Shown here: positions 49,559 through 62,600 of the stretch, piece by piece | Position numbering within the stretch: the first letter of the stretch is position 1 | How the letters are laid out: every line of letters begins with the position of its first letter | Source: Lingula anatina | Lineage: Eukaryota; Brachiopoda; Lingulata; Lingulida; Lingulidae | Assembly (NCBI RefSeq): GCF_001039355.2 | Contig: NW_019775269.1 | Coordinates: 248,001-312,000 of the forward strand | DNA: 64,000 bases | Direction of reading: 5' to 3' | Notes under the pieces: generated by a model | Database searches by the model: none | What the model was told of the DNA's origin: nothing | The model's input: only the letters and a program-made list of their open reading frames with translations | Made by a program: the position numbers and the translations under genes

Positions 49559-50713
49559 ATCTCCAAATCAAACGGCCATCTGATTTTGTCTGAAAATATA
49601 TAGTAATTTAGCAGAGCACCAAATTAATTTTTTGTTTCAATTATTTTATGATTGGTGAGGAATATACTATAGCTGTAGCTCTTGTGATATTATGCTCTTT
49701 TCCTTTAATTTTTTCAATCAATTTCTTTTAATATTTTAAATTTCATTAAATATTTTGCTTCAATTTAAGCTTCATTTGGGTGAATGTCTATTGCTTATGC
49801 ACTGAAAATGCTACGTTGTGCGTACTATATATTTATTTCTTGCAATATCAGAATAAGAGCATGCAATAAATACACAAATTGATTATGTGTAAAGAAAATG
49901 TGTTTCTCCCTCTTCATTCAAAGCATCTTGAATATCCTTTGCTGACGTCGGATTATGGTACAAAACTGATTTCATTTTATTAGACAACTTACTCAGAATT
50001 ACCAAGGGAGTTAAGATCTCAAGAGAGAAACGTTGAAGTCATCGTTTAGTTTATTGACAACCCTGGCATTTTAAAAATGATATGTGACCAAAATTTGGCT
50101 TTCTTCGTCCCAAATGTACCCATGAAATACAGTAAAGGTGCTTAGCTTACCTATGCACCGATTCGGCCGATTTTAATTAGCATATGCATCGAAAGGTTCA
50201 CCTATTATTATTAACACCCTTGATTACGGTATTGCATGGCATAGTCGAACGCTCCTCTTTACTCGCAATTAAGACAATTGCGACGTCCTTTATCACGACT
50301 AACTGCTTTTGAAATGACATTAAAATACAAATATACCAACCGATCTTTTGGCCTATTGCCTTGGTCAGGTATTGCTAATATGATATGTTATTTTTTATAT
50401 TTTGCATAATTACACCGTTGACTTAATCCCCGACAAAGGAAATTAGCAGGGCTCAGCTAGTGTATTTGTGCAATCATTTACATGTATAATATATAAAAAA
50501 ACTTGGTCATAATAAAAATGCCACAATTTCACTGACGACGGAAATTAGTTATACATGTATGCATAGCTACCGTCTTTATGCAATCATTTACATGTATAAT
50601 GTATCAAACACTAATAAAAAATGCCACGATTTATGTTATTATTTTAAAAAATAATTTGAAATATTTAAAAAAATCTTGTATCGAACCTTTTAATGTATAC
50701 CATTAAGATAAGA

Positions 50714-50744
<31 letters not shown>

Positions 50745-51261
50745 TCTATAATCCTAGAATCGATACAGGTGTATTTATTTTAGTAAAGTTCCTGATAAGA
50801 TGTAAATGAAAACGTTTCTCGATAGCCAGGTCCTACAGTACACTGAATTTCTAGACATAAGCCTGGTGGCTGATCGAAATTAGCCTCAACTTTAGACGTA
50901 ACCGCAAATGTGTTGTTAAGTTTGTCAAACTGACAAATGCACTGTTTTTACACAATTATGTACAATGCCAGCAGATCAAATTTTCTGTTCTGACATTTTA
51001 TTTTTCAATCTTCTTGTATTCACGTAACGCGCTATTTCTACATTATGATGCCACCAATGTTAGAAAACTGAGGGCCCTTGTAACATGATAAACAAGTAAA
51101 TGAAAGCTGAAAAAATATCGTTGACAACATGATAAAAAATCTACCACAACTAGATTTCCATCTGCAACCTTCAACTATGTCTGTGTGTAGCCAAGTCATT
51201 TAATACAGGTGAACGTGATTAGCTTGCATACATTTGCTTGCAGCGGTACACGAGTGAAAGG
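49559..51261. other. spacer between PhyH copies 3 and 4
   Basis: Starts like the spacer after copy 1 (gattggtgaggaatatac, cttactcagaattaccaagg) but lacks the receptor exon 24 fragment: after gtttagtttattg it runs into acaaccctggc. A (CA)n tract lies at 50713-50741 and the 5'-flank repeat at 50935-51120. No gene is seen. Confidence 0.6.
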
Positions 51262-53897
51262 ATGGGAGAGTCTGTAAGAACGACTGACGGGACAGGTAAC
51301 TTTTGTTTTTTTTCAATGATATTGACCTGTCTATATAAAGATTCAAGATACTTTATTTCACTCTCACCCATATAAAAAGAAATGCAAAATTAGAAGCAGT
51401 AAAATATTGCAGTTTTATATAAAACTATGAGAAACTGAATAATACTTAAAGTATACGTTAAAGCATTATTATACATAAAACAGTTAGTTCCATAAATCGG
51501 CAGAAGGTATGGCAACTAAATTATATCGTGTCATTATTAATAGTCACAAATAAAAACTTGTTCTGATCATTAAAAAGATCAAAATTATCTTTAAAACGCC
51601 TAGCAATATTAGTTTAACGCGTTCATAAATAAAGGACAGTTAACTAAGAAGTGGACCTCGTCCTCAATACACTTAGATTCACATATACTAGACAGGTTCT
51701 TTCCGCAATAGCTAAATTTTCATATCGAATTTCTATTCGAAATGGGGTCACCACACGCCTCACCTTAGCAGGTGCGCTTCGTTGTTTATATATATATAAG
51801 TATATTAATATATAACGTCATGACTGACGTGTATTTAAAACACTTATTGTTGGCCCAGGAACAATTGTCGGCAACTGTGTGCAGACTGCTTATTTTGATT
51901 TATTATCATAGGCGTGTGTCTTTGTTAGCGAGAGAGAAAAGGCAGACTGTAGTGTCGAGTGTGTCTTTGGATGAACAGAATGGCCTATTTATTGTGATGG
52001 TGTCGTGAGGATAAGTCCACAATCCATTGTGATTTCCATGAATGATGTTGTGTTAGTAAATTTGTCTCACTGAAAGGTATGTGTTTTAAATTTTAGGCTA
52101 CCAATATACAGATAACTTTGCCGTTACTGACGAATTGAAAGAGCAGTTTTACAGGGATGGTTTCATTATATTGCGGTAAGGCAGTAAACAGTTTCAAAAC
52201 TTTGCTCCCCTTTTTGCAAGATTAACAAGTGTTCCTCCGTAAATATAAAATGGAATAAATATCCAATATTAGCCCCCCACGCAGACCTTTAATACTAGTT
52301 AATATTTTCATCGAACGCTTAACATTTTTTAAATTAAAGTTTGTCTAATTAAAACCGATTAATTAAGACCCATACGAAAGGAGTTATTATATGATAAGAA
52401 CAGAATGTGATCTTATATCCGGCAATGTGAAGTTTAATAAAATTCATGATAGCAGATGACGCCATCACCCAATGTGATATTGATCAACCAATGACCGACA
52501 TTAAATACCGACATTAATTAACAATCACAGAATAGGACACATTTATAACATAATCAGTCAGACTACATATATGTGGTGTGACAGCGATGTTGCAACAATT
52601 GACTCGAATCTCGGAAGACATTGACATACAGGCATTCATTCACTTGAACCTTTTCTAGCCCTCTTATGTCTTTGCGTTTAGGAAGTTTTTGGACACCGAA
52701 GAGGTGACTAACTTGAGAATGACCCTGGAGCAAGACAAGACCCTGGAGGACAATTACTATGTCAGGGGCGATGGGGAGGGATATCAGGCCAAAATGGCAA
52801 ACTGGAATCACCCTGTGGATGACATAACCGGGATGGTAGCGAGGAGTGACAAAGCTGCCGGGACCATGGAAAAGGTATCTACAGTACATGTAGGCCTCAT
52901 ATCCTTTGCCGACTGCCATTGATTTTTCCTCGACTATAAAGTAATTTGACTTCACAAATTGTTTTAATTGACGCTAGCACTTATTATTCACAATTTTGTG
53001 AAAAAATATTAAGACTGGCTTTAGCGTTCAGTTAAGATACTGAGATTATAGGCCTACATACATATCTGTGGGAATATGTCGAGTATTTTAAACCTATAAA
53101 TTAAAATTTTGTCCCTACAGTAAGCAAACGAGTTAAATAAAATTTTCCAATCCTTAATTTTAGCTTTTAGGGGGAGAGGTATATCAATATCACGCCAAAG
53201 TCGCTATGAAAGAACCATTCACAGGTGGTGCGTTTGTATGGCACCAGGATTACGGGTAAATTTCACAGGACAATGTTTTTTTTACATTATTTTCACATGT
53301 TCACTGCATGCGCCATCGTTCAATGTATGATCCAGGAAGTTGTCAAAGTAAAAGTGAAGATTGTGCATCCCGTTTAGAATAACAAGGGCTGCATAAGACA
53401 TTTATGTACTGCAACACTTGCATTCACATTACCATTACAATGAGGAGGAGAGCCTGTGTGACAGGAATGGAAGTCCTACATACTGTATAGGAACCAAAGC
53501 CTGTGGTCACATTAAGGTTTATGCACGTTGGGGTTAGTAGGAGTATTGGGGTTGGTATATGGGACGAATTTCACGTGTACAAAGTAATGTGGAACGGACT
53601 ACGGTTCCTATAGCGGACTACCATTCCTTTCAATTGCGCTGCTTCTACAAAATTACGTATAATATCAGCACTCAAAGTTTTCTGTCCCAACATTTTATTT
53701 TTCAATAGCCTCAGATTCAGGCAACGCACCACTTCTACATTATGATGGCACCGATAGGCCCGTTACATGATAAACAAGTAAATAGCAGCTGAAAACATAT
53801 TGTAAACAGCATGTCTCAACGCTTGTTGTCACATTACTATTAAAAGTGTGTGAGAGCTGACTGTTAACACTTTTCAAAGAAAGAAAAGATGAAACCG

Positions 53898-53943
<46 letters not shown>

Positions 53944-55705
53944 TATTTATTTCAAGTCTAAAATCCATAAAATGTTCAATAGACTGTACAACATAAAATA
54001 CAAAGAAGTTTATAGATAAAAACGGTTAAGATATATTTTATATAAATAAGAGCTAAACTAACTTAATTGTAATAAACAGTAATTTAAAGTAAAAAAATCC
54101 AAGGTTTCTTTAAAATTGTAAAATTTCAGATTCATGAATAAAATGTCTTAAAAATATGAGTTTTTAATTCCTTTAAAAAATTTGTTATCTTTAGTCATGT
54201 TTTTTGGCCATTGGTATTAGCCTAGTATTTGAACAAGCTGTTGAGTTGGCGCATTTGAACAAGCTGTTGAGTTAGTACACACAGTGTCATTTAGGTAAAT
54301 ATCATGTAATAACAAAATTTAGAAAAGGCATTTTGTTTCTGATGAGATTTTACTCAAAATATAAAGAGTAAATTCTCATAATTCCTTAATACATGTATGA
54401 TAGTTATTTACTGCACTTGTGATTACTGCTATTTTCCAGTTCTTGGTACCTTTACGGCAACCTGTTTCCGGACATGGCCACAGTGTGGATTGCTGTGGAC
54501 AGAGCAGACACGACAAATGGATGTCTGCAGGTAATGAAGCTTGTCTTGTAAATAGACACCTTTAACTTTCACAGAATCCATTGAGGTGAATGTAGATGTC
54601 AATGTTCATATCTGTCCAAAGTGTACAAAGAATGATTTAAAAGCATGAATTAATGATGATGTCTCTTCAGTCTGTAAAGAAACCATTGGTAACTCTCACT
54701 TAAGTAAAATATGTAGAACACATATGTGACACAGGTATTGCATATTCATTTGCCTTACATATTTAGGCGACTTATCACCGCAATTTTTCCATGCATGCAG
54801 ATTCTGCCAGGTTCTCATCGAGCTGGTCGAATAGAGCACGTGAAAGTTGGTGAACAAACAGGGGCTGACCCGGAACGCGTAGAACTCCTTGCCAAAGTCT
54901 GCCCCTTGACCTACGTCCAGCTTGACCCTGGAGACGCTATGATATTTCACTGTAATCTGCTCCATCGAAGTGACCAGAATCACAGCCAAAACCGGCGTTG
55001 GGCTTACCTTGTTTGCTATAACCGTGCATCCAATGACCCAGTGTATAAACATCACTATGCTAACTACACGCCCCTGATTAAGGTGCGTATAGTACAATCA
55101 AACAATTTTTTTCAGTTTCATTCATTAATCCACTTATCTCATTAATTTCACTATTTTATTCACTTTTAATTTTTGTTGTTTACATTTACATAATACATAA
55201 CATTTAAAGTTGCACATAACTGAATAGACCCTTGGCGTCCAATTTACTATTAGCCCCTTTAACATTAATGCACATAAGTGACTTTACATTGCTTTGTATA
55301 ATGCATTATTTGTATGCTCTTCATTTATTGTCAGCCTTTCATCTTTAGCTGACAAAAACTGAATATTTGGTCAATTTTAAATGCGCCAGTAATCATAACA
55401 TTGACAAAATATGAAAGTTCCTTTCTCAAATTATTTATGCAAGCAGTTTCACTCCCGTAAACTACTGCACTGTTCCTGTCAGAAAAGGGTTTGACGTCAC
55501 ATGCAACAAATCCATTTCGAAGCATTAGCGATTGATGTGCCAATTAAATTCATAATAACGCAATATTGTTATTTCTTATATCAAGGTACAGAATAGCAGA
55601 ATTAAGGAATGTGGCACCAAAACACCCACTGAAGGAAAACTATTTTCTCATGGACCGAAAAGAGAGCCTGACTCTGCTATAGAAGTGCTAGAGAGGAAGG
55701 CCTAA
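51262..55705 (+). CDS. PhyH-family dioxygenase, array copy 4 (type B, intact)
   Basis: Exons 51262-51295, 52097-52175, 52682-52874, 53164-53255, 54440-54530, 54801-55082, 55586-55705; phases close to 296 codons plus TAA. Residues: N-terminal region 1-102, iron motif FVWHQDYG (His129, Asp131), SWYLYGN at 134-140, ILPGSHRAG from 164, second iron histidine probably His218 in NLLHRSDQN, candidate 2-oxoglutarate arginine in NRRWAY (228-229). The C-terminal exon ends VLERKA. Compared with copies 1, 3 and 5 it has Leu for the His of WYHYG and ARVF-type changes upstream ([17 protein letters not shown]). Whether these change activity is unknown. The start is the only in-frame ATG and is conserved in all five copies. 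Confidence 0.9.
53904..53943. repeat. (AAT)n microsatellite, intron 4 of PhyH copy 4
   Basis: About thirteen AAT units. Confidence 0.9.
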
Positions 55706-56019
55706 ACTACAGTATAATTTAAGATTTTATTCAGACACCGATCAATTATGAGACACAATTTTACCGTATGTGCTAGATGGTTTTCATTCTATTAACGTTC
55801 TGATGACAAAGGCATTTTTTGCTTTGAATCTTTCTTATTGCATATCAGTAACATATCAGACGGTTAGGATCGAAGAGGCTGTGCACTGGTGCCAACATTT
55901 TACATACACACGTGAATACTTTTGTAGAATCTAAATTTACTTTGAAAGAAGTAAACCTGATCTTCCCGTGATAAACACCCCTTCCTCGTCCCAACCTGGA
56001 ACTCTGAACTTCTAGTAAG

Positions 56020-56233
56020 ACCCCATTTCCAGAGATTAGATCGATCTGCTTTAGATCGACCTAACTTCCTGGGGGTTCACGCTAAATAGCTGTCAGCCCA
56101 GAGGACACGAAAGTTAATTACCCCCTTACAGCTTGTAGTAGGCGGGACGGACATTTAAGCCGGATTATCTGACAGTAATCTAGTGAGACTCCCCGCGGGG
56201 ATAGATCGATCTAAAAGCTCTGGGAATACAGCC
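56020..56233. mobile_element. MITE family a, copy 2 (214 bp), TAAG target duplication
   Basis: A reverse-oriented relative of 9545-9766: ttagatcga-type ends and the shared middle gttcacgctaaatagctg / gtgagactccccgcgggg. It is flanked by TAAG at 56016-56019 and 56234-56237. The region after copy 5 (63075-63085, ctagtaagtcacat) is the empty site. Confidence 0.85.
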
Positions 56234-56267
56234 TAAGTCACATTTTTGAAACACACGCTGTACTATA

Positions 56268-56491
56268 GACTCCGTTCACATGAAAAATCTATTTTCCAAA
56301 AATCTATTTGCTATTCGCGGTATCTTGTGATCACTCCGAGCGCAGCCGAGAATTAATTGCAGCTTTGGAAGTAACTGGCTTGCGCTACCAGTAATTACGC
56401 CGCGGGGTATTCAGGGCACAGACCGTGATCACAAGATATCGTGAATAGAAAATAGATTTTTAGAAAATAGATTTTGCATGTGAACGGTCCC
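56268..56491. mobile_element. MITE family b, full-length copy (224 bp), TA target duplication
   Basis: Ends GACTCCGTTCACATG and the complement of catgtgaacggtccc are inverted repeats. A second inner pair is tatcttgtgatcac against gtgatcacaagata. The flanks show TA on both sides, and the empty site after copy 5 reads gtactataaaaaatgtg (near 63104). The element has no coding capacity. Confidence 0.85.
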
Positions 56492-58484
56492 TAAAAACGT
56501 GTCCAATCTGAACCGTAGGTTAAATGTTTTTATCTAAGGGCTCGTGAATCATAGTTGGGAGGAACTTATGATCAACAAACAGTTACGATCAGGGATCTAC
56601 TTGCAAACAGTTATTGCTTTACTACATATAGTAAGGTTATATACTCTACATATATTTGTATGATCCCGCTGATATCAATGGCTACTAAAATATTGTAAAC
56701 GAGTCAGCGATACATAATGCGATAATTTTGTATCAGACTACTAGCGCACTCTATGGGCAGAGAGTAACATGTACGTAAGATGGCCGATTGAAATAAACAT
56801 GTATATTCTGATTTTGTTTAAAAATATATAGTATTTTAGCAAAGCACCACATAACTTTTCTTGTTACAATTATCTTATGAAACGTTAAGGAGTCCACTAC
56901 ATCAGCAGCCCTAGTGATATTATGCTCTTTTCCCTTTTTTGTTTCATTATATTTGCTTCATTAAGTATTTGCTTCTAATTTAAGCTTCTTTTAGTTGATT
57001 TTCTATTTCGAATGCAGTTTAAAATACTACGTTTAGAATATTTTAAGTTTATTCCTCGGATAATCTATCATAAGGCAATGAATACGTGTACTGATTATGT
57101 TTAAATGCTGCCATAGAAGGTTCCAGGCAGTAGAGTGATATGTTAAAATAATCCATTAAGTTTGCTCAAAGCACTGTGTGTAAAATAGTTTTTTTAAATA
57201 CAATACACGAGCTATTATTGAAACCCAAAGACTGCAATGTACTTCGTTGTCAAACCATTATAAAATAGTGATAAAGTTATAATGTAGCAGGCACCTTTCG
57301 GTCAGTCCTTTTTAAAGACAAAAGACCTAAAGTGTGAAAGTGCAATGCCCTATAGATGCATAGATGGTCATTTATATATTCTGAGAATGTCATTATGTAT
57401 CAATTTCTCTTATTTTGAATGACAAAATAATGATTTTATTCAATATAATATCCAACTTTAAATGGTGTTTTAGCAAACAGAATTGCTACCTCTACATGTA
57501 TCATAGACAGTTATGTCATGACTAGATAAGTTCACCCTGAAACCTCTATAAGGCAGACAATCTCATCAAACTGCCATGGGAAATGTGTCATCTTCAGCAA
57601 AATGATCGATTTTTTTTGTATAGGTACACATTTATATTGAACTCTTTTGCTCAGGATGGATGTAGCTTTCTTCAGCTGGCATTTAACAACGAAATATTCC
57701 AAAAATGTAGACAAGCTTGAGTAATAGTCATAAATCTACATGCAAAACAGCCAGTGCTACACTACAAGTGGTACACTGCACATGCATTAGTGTGTATGAT
57801 GTTGCATTTTAAATACATGTACGCGATAGACAATTACATATCTGAAAATGAATGAATGAAAATGATATTTTAGCAGTGTGCCACTTTATTGTTTTTGTTT
57901 TATTATAACTTTTTATAATACGCAAGTTACACTATCCTTGTGATATAATGCACTTTCCTCATTAAATATTTTGCTTATTATTTAAGCTTTATTTTATTTT
58001 AATTTTTCTATTGCCTAAGTACTCTAGAATGCTACCATGTGCGTATTTTAAGTTTATTCCTTGGAGTACATTTGTTATATAGAAAAAAATACATAAATTG
58101 ATTATGTCAGAAGAAAATATTTTTGTTCCCACAAATATATTTTTATTATTAACTATAACAAATATTTTTGTTATAGTTGATTATGAGGGTAAAAACATAA
58201 TTTGAAATGTCTTATTTGGCTTGTCACACTGTAAATTTGTGTTTTTACACATTGATCTAAAATACCAGCAGATTCAGTTGCCTGTTTTCCAACTTTTTAT
58301 TTATTTAATCTTATTGTATTCACGAATGCACTCTTTTTACATTGTGATGACACCGATGATAGGAAACTGAGGACCAGTGTAAAATGAATAAAAAGTAACT
58401 TTCAATTGAAAATATATTGTAAACAACATGATAAAAACACTACCGCAACAGGTAGATCTCCATCTGTAACCTTCAACTATGTTA

Positions 58485-58818
58485 GGGACCATTCAGATTG
58501 AGAAGAGCCAAGTGCTAGTAAGGTCGCGACCTAAATATGGCGGACCTACATGAAATGAAGACCGCTTAATCTTGCAATGGTCTCTCCGCCTCTCCCACGC
58601 CTCCCCACGCGTCGTCCCTGTAGTGCACAGTTATTAAATCTCAGCCCAATTTAACCGGTCGAGGGACAACGCGTGGGGAGGCGTGTGAGAGGCGGAGAGA
58701 CTCTTCTCGATTTGAATGCTCTCCATCACAGGATTAAGCGGTCTTTCTTTCATGTAGGTCCGCCATATTTAGGTCGCAGCCTTACTAGCACTCGGCTCTT
58801 CTCAATCTTAATGGTCCC
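58485..58818. mobile_element. MITE family c, 334-bp foldback element, TTA target duplication
   Basis: Nearly the whole element is one inverted repeat: GGGACCATTCAGATTGAGAA at the left pairs with ttctcaatcttaatggtccc at the right. The arms continue inward through aaatatggcggacctacatg and ctccccacgcg. TTA flanks it at 58482-58484 and 58819-58821. In the other PhyH copies the same point reads actatgtcagtttgtag, so the site is an exact insertion about 80 bases before the ATG of copy 5. Confidence 0.9.
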
Positions 58819-58900
58819 TTAGTTTGTAGCCAAGCCATTTAATACAAGGAAACGTGTTAAACTTGCACACATTTGCTGGCAGTAGTACACGAGTAACAGA

Positions 58901-59560
58901 ATGGGAGAATCTGTACGGACGACTGACGGGACAGGTAACTTTTGTTTTTAAGTGATAATCACCTGTCAATTTAAAGATTCAAGATATTTTATTTTAGTCT
59001 CACCCATGTAAAAAGAAATAAAAAATTAGAAGCAGTTAACTATGCCAGTTCTATATAGAACGGTGAGAGACTGTATATCCCTTGAAATATACGTTAGAGC
59101 ATTATTTATAGATAAAATCTCTCCTTAATTCTTAAATGGGCATCAACTCTTGGCAACTAAATTAACCATGTTATTATTACTAATCATAAACAAAAAGTTG
59201 TTCTGATCATTTAAAGGATCAAAATTGTTAAAACGTCTAGCAATTTTAAAAAATTCAACACGTTTATCAGTAAAAAATGACAGTTACGTAGAAGGTGGAC
59301 CTCTTCCTTAATACACCCAAATTCACATAAAGGGCAGGTTCTTTCCACAATGGCTAATTTTTCATATCAAGCAGTTTTTATTGGAAGTGAAGCAACCCCA
59401 CACATCATCTTAGCAAGTACCCTTCGTTGATTATATATCTAAGTATATGTAGCACCTTACGTCGTGACAGACGTGCATTCAAACCAGTGACAGTTAGCAC
59501 ATTTACAAATGTCTGCAACTGTACGCAGACTGCTTATTTAAATTTATTATGGTGTGTGTA

Positions 59561-59622
<62 letters not shown>

Positions 59623-62600
59623 GGGAGAAACTGTAGGATCGCGTGTGTGTCTTTGAACATGCTTACTTGCGTGTTGTGATTTCTCTGTGAAGTTAAGTAT
59701 ACAATCTGTTTTTATCTCCATGCATGATGATATGTTTACTAGTAAATGTGTCTTACTAAGAGGCATGCATTCAAAATTTTAGGCTATCAGTATACAGATA
59801 ACTTTGACGTTACTGACGAAGTGAAAGAGCAGTTTGACAGGGATGGTTTTATTATATTGCGGTAAGGCAGTGAACACTTTCGAAACTTTCCCCTCTTGTG
59901 TGCATGATTAACGAGTTTTCCTAAATGGAAGTTAAAATAATTATCCAATATCAGCACCTTCCCCTGCAGACCTTTTATGCTAGTGAATATTCGCATCGAA
60001 CATTTCGATATTCGATATTCAAAATTGTCTGATGTAAACCGAGTTTATAAACACACATACGCACTGCATGTTATTATTTGATAAATACAGAATGTAATCT
60101 TACATATATATCCGGTAAAGTGAAGGCTGATAAAATTCAATAAGGACAGATGACGCCATCGCCAAACATGATGTTGTATGCATCGACCGATGACGTTATC
60201 GACGAATTTTTTTTACCAATCACGGATAAAAAAGACACATTTGCGTCTGATCTTGAAATCTTATGTCTTTGCGTTCAGGAATTTTTTAGACACCGAAGAG
60301 ATGGCTACTTTAAGAAAGACCCTGGAGCAAGACAAGACCCTGGAGGACAATTACTATACCAGGGACGATGGGGAAGGTAATCAGTCCAAAATGGCCACTT
60401 GGAAGCACCCTGTGGATGACATAACCGGGATGATAGGGAGGAGTGATAAAGCTGCCGGTACCGTGGAAAAGGTAGCTACATAGGCCTCTTAGCTTTTGTC
60501 GACTGTCGTTTATTTTTCCTCTGATGTTAAATCATGATTTCACTGCATAAATTGTTTTACCAAATACATGTGCTAGGCCTTATTCTTTACATTTTTGAAG
60601 GAAAAATCACAAAGCGTGTTATTCAATTATCTTATTTAGACTGACAGGCTTCAATATTCAGTTAAGATACTGAGATTATCTATCTCTGTGGAAATTTGGC
60701 GTGCATTTAAAGCCTATCAATTTAATTTTGTATCTTCAGTAAGCAAACTAATAAAAAATTCCAAACTTTGATTCCAGCTTTTAGGGGGAGAGGTTTATCA
60801 ATATCACGCCAAAGTCGTCATGAAAGAACCATTTACAGGAGGTGCATTTGTATGGCACCAGGATTACGGGTAAAATTTTACAGGACCCTTTTTGTTATTA
60901 TTTTGATACTATTTTGATATAACATGTTTCATCGCACATTGCACAAACCTGTAAGTTGCCAAGGTAAAAATTTAAAGAGCGTACAGCCAGTATAGAATAA
61001 AGCTGTCCGGTAACGACCTTTACGTACTGCATCACTCGCATTCGCATTACTATCACAAAGAGGAAGCTGCGTATATTTTTCAAAGTAAGCAAAGACATAC
61101 TGCAAGTTAGTTCTCTCTGGTTATGCATTTTGACCATTGAGCATTAGCTGCACAAGCTGTTGAGTTTACATTTTACGTTTCTGTGAGAAACAGTACCATT
61201 TAGGTCAAAATGATGCCATAACAAAATTTAGAAAAGGCATTTGCTGTTAGAGGAGTTTTTAATCACGATATCAAGAATATATTCTCATATTTTCTTGATA
61301 TTGGTGGTTATTTACTGCCCGCCCTGCTAATTGCTATTTCCAGTGATTGGTACCATTACGGCAACTTGTTTCCAGACATGGCTACTGTGTGGATTGCCGT
61401 GGACAGAGCAGTCAGGACAAACGGGTGTCTGCAGGTAATGAAACACGAGTTGTATGTACATGTAGCAATCATTAATATTCACAGAATCCATCAAGATGAA
61501 TGCTGATGCCAATGTTCAATTCTATACAAAGAATGATTCAAAAGCATGAAATATTGATGTCTCTGCAGTCCGTAAAGGAAGCATAGGTTACTCCTACTTT
61601 TGGTAAAAAATTTAGAACATGGTGTGAATAAACAACACTTATATTGCATATTCATTTCCCGTTCATATTAAGGTGACACCACCAGCTACTCTTATTGTTT
61701 TTTCCTATAAAGATTGTGCATAGTGACGTCCGCTAACTTCATACACGCAAAGACAAGTACCTTTCAAAGCTATTCCTACATGTCCGCCACTGTATAGATT
61801 AGACCAAAGAGACTATATCACCACATCCTTTATATACGTTAAGATACTACTTGGCTCCCATCACGCTGGGCGACTGGAGCAGGTGAAAGTCGGTGAACAA
61901 ACAGGGGCTGACCCGGAACGCGTAGAACTCCTTGCCAAACTCTGCCCCTTGACCTACGTCCAGCTTGACCCTGGAGACGCTCTGTTTTTCCACTGCAATC
62001 TGCTCCATCGAAGTGACCAGAATCACAGCCAGAACCGACGTTGGGCTTACCTTGTCTGCTATAACCGTGCATCCAATGACCCAGTGTATAAACATCACCA
62101 TCCTAACTACACGCCCCTGATTAAGGTGGGCATAGTGCAATCAAACGTTTTTTTCAGTTTCATTCATTTTAATGATTAAAATCTCACCATTTCACTATTT
62201 TATTCACTTTTTTTATTTGTTGGTTACATTTACATAATACACAACATTTAAAGTTGGACATAACTGAATAGACCCTTGGCGTCCAATTTACTATTAGCCC
62301 CTTTAACATTAATGCACATAAGTGACTTTACATTGCTTTGTATAATGCATTATTTATATGGTCTTCATTTATTGTCAGCCTTTCTTCTTTAGCTGACAAT
62401 AACTGATATTATGATTTTGGTATATTTTAAATTCGCCAGTAATCATAACATTGACAAAATATGAAGGTTCCTTTCTCCATTTATTTATGCAAGCAATTTC
62501 ACTCCCGTAAACTACTGTACTGTTCCTGTCAGAAAAGGGTTTGACGTAAAATGCAACAAATCCATTACGAAGCATTAGCAATTGATGTGCCAATTTATTT

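Larger units (their letters stand above)
55706..58900. other. spacer between PhyH copies 4 and 5
   Basis: The 3' flank matches that of copy 5 (62756 onward) but is interrupted by two MITEs (56020-56233, 56268-56491). From 57108 it follows the block that also precedes copy 2. A third foldback MITE sits at 58485-58818 just before copy 5. No gene is seen. Confidence 0.7.
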
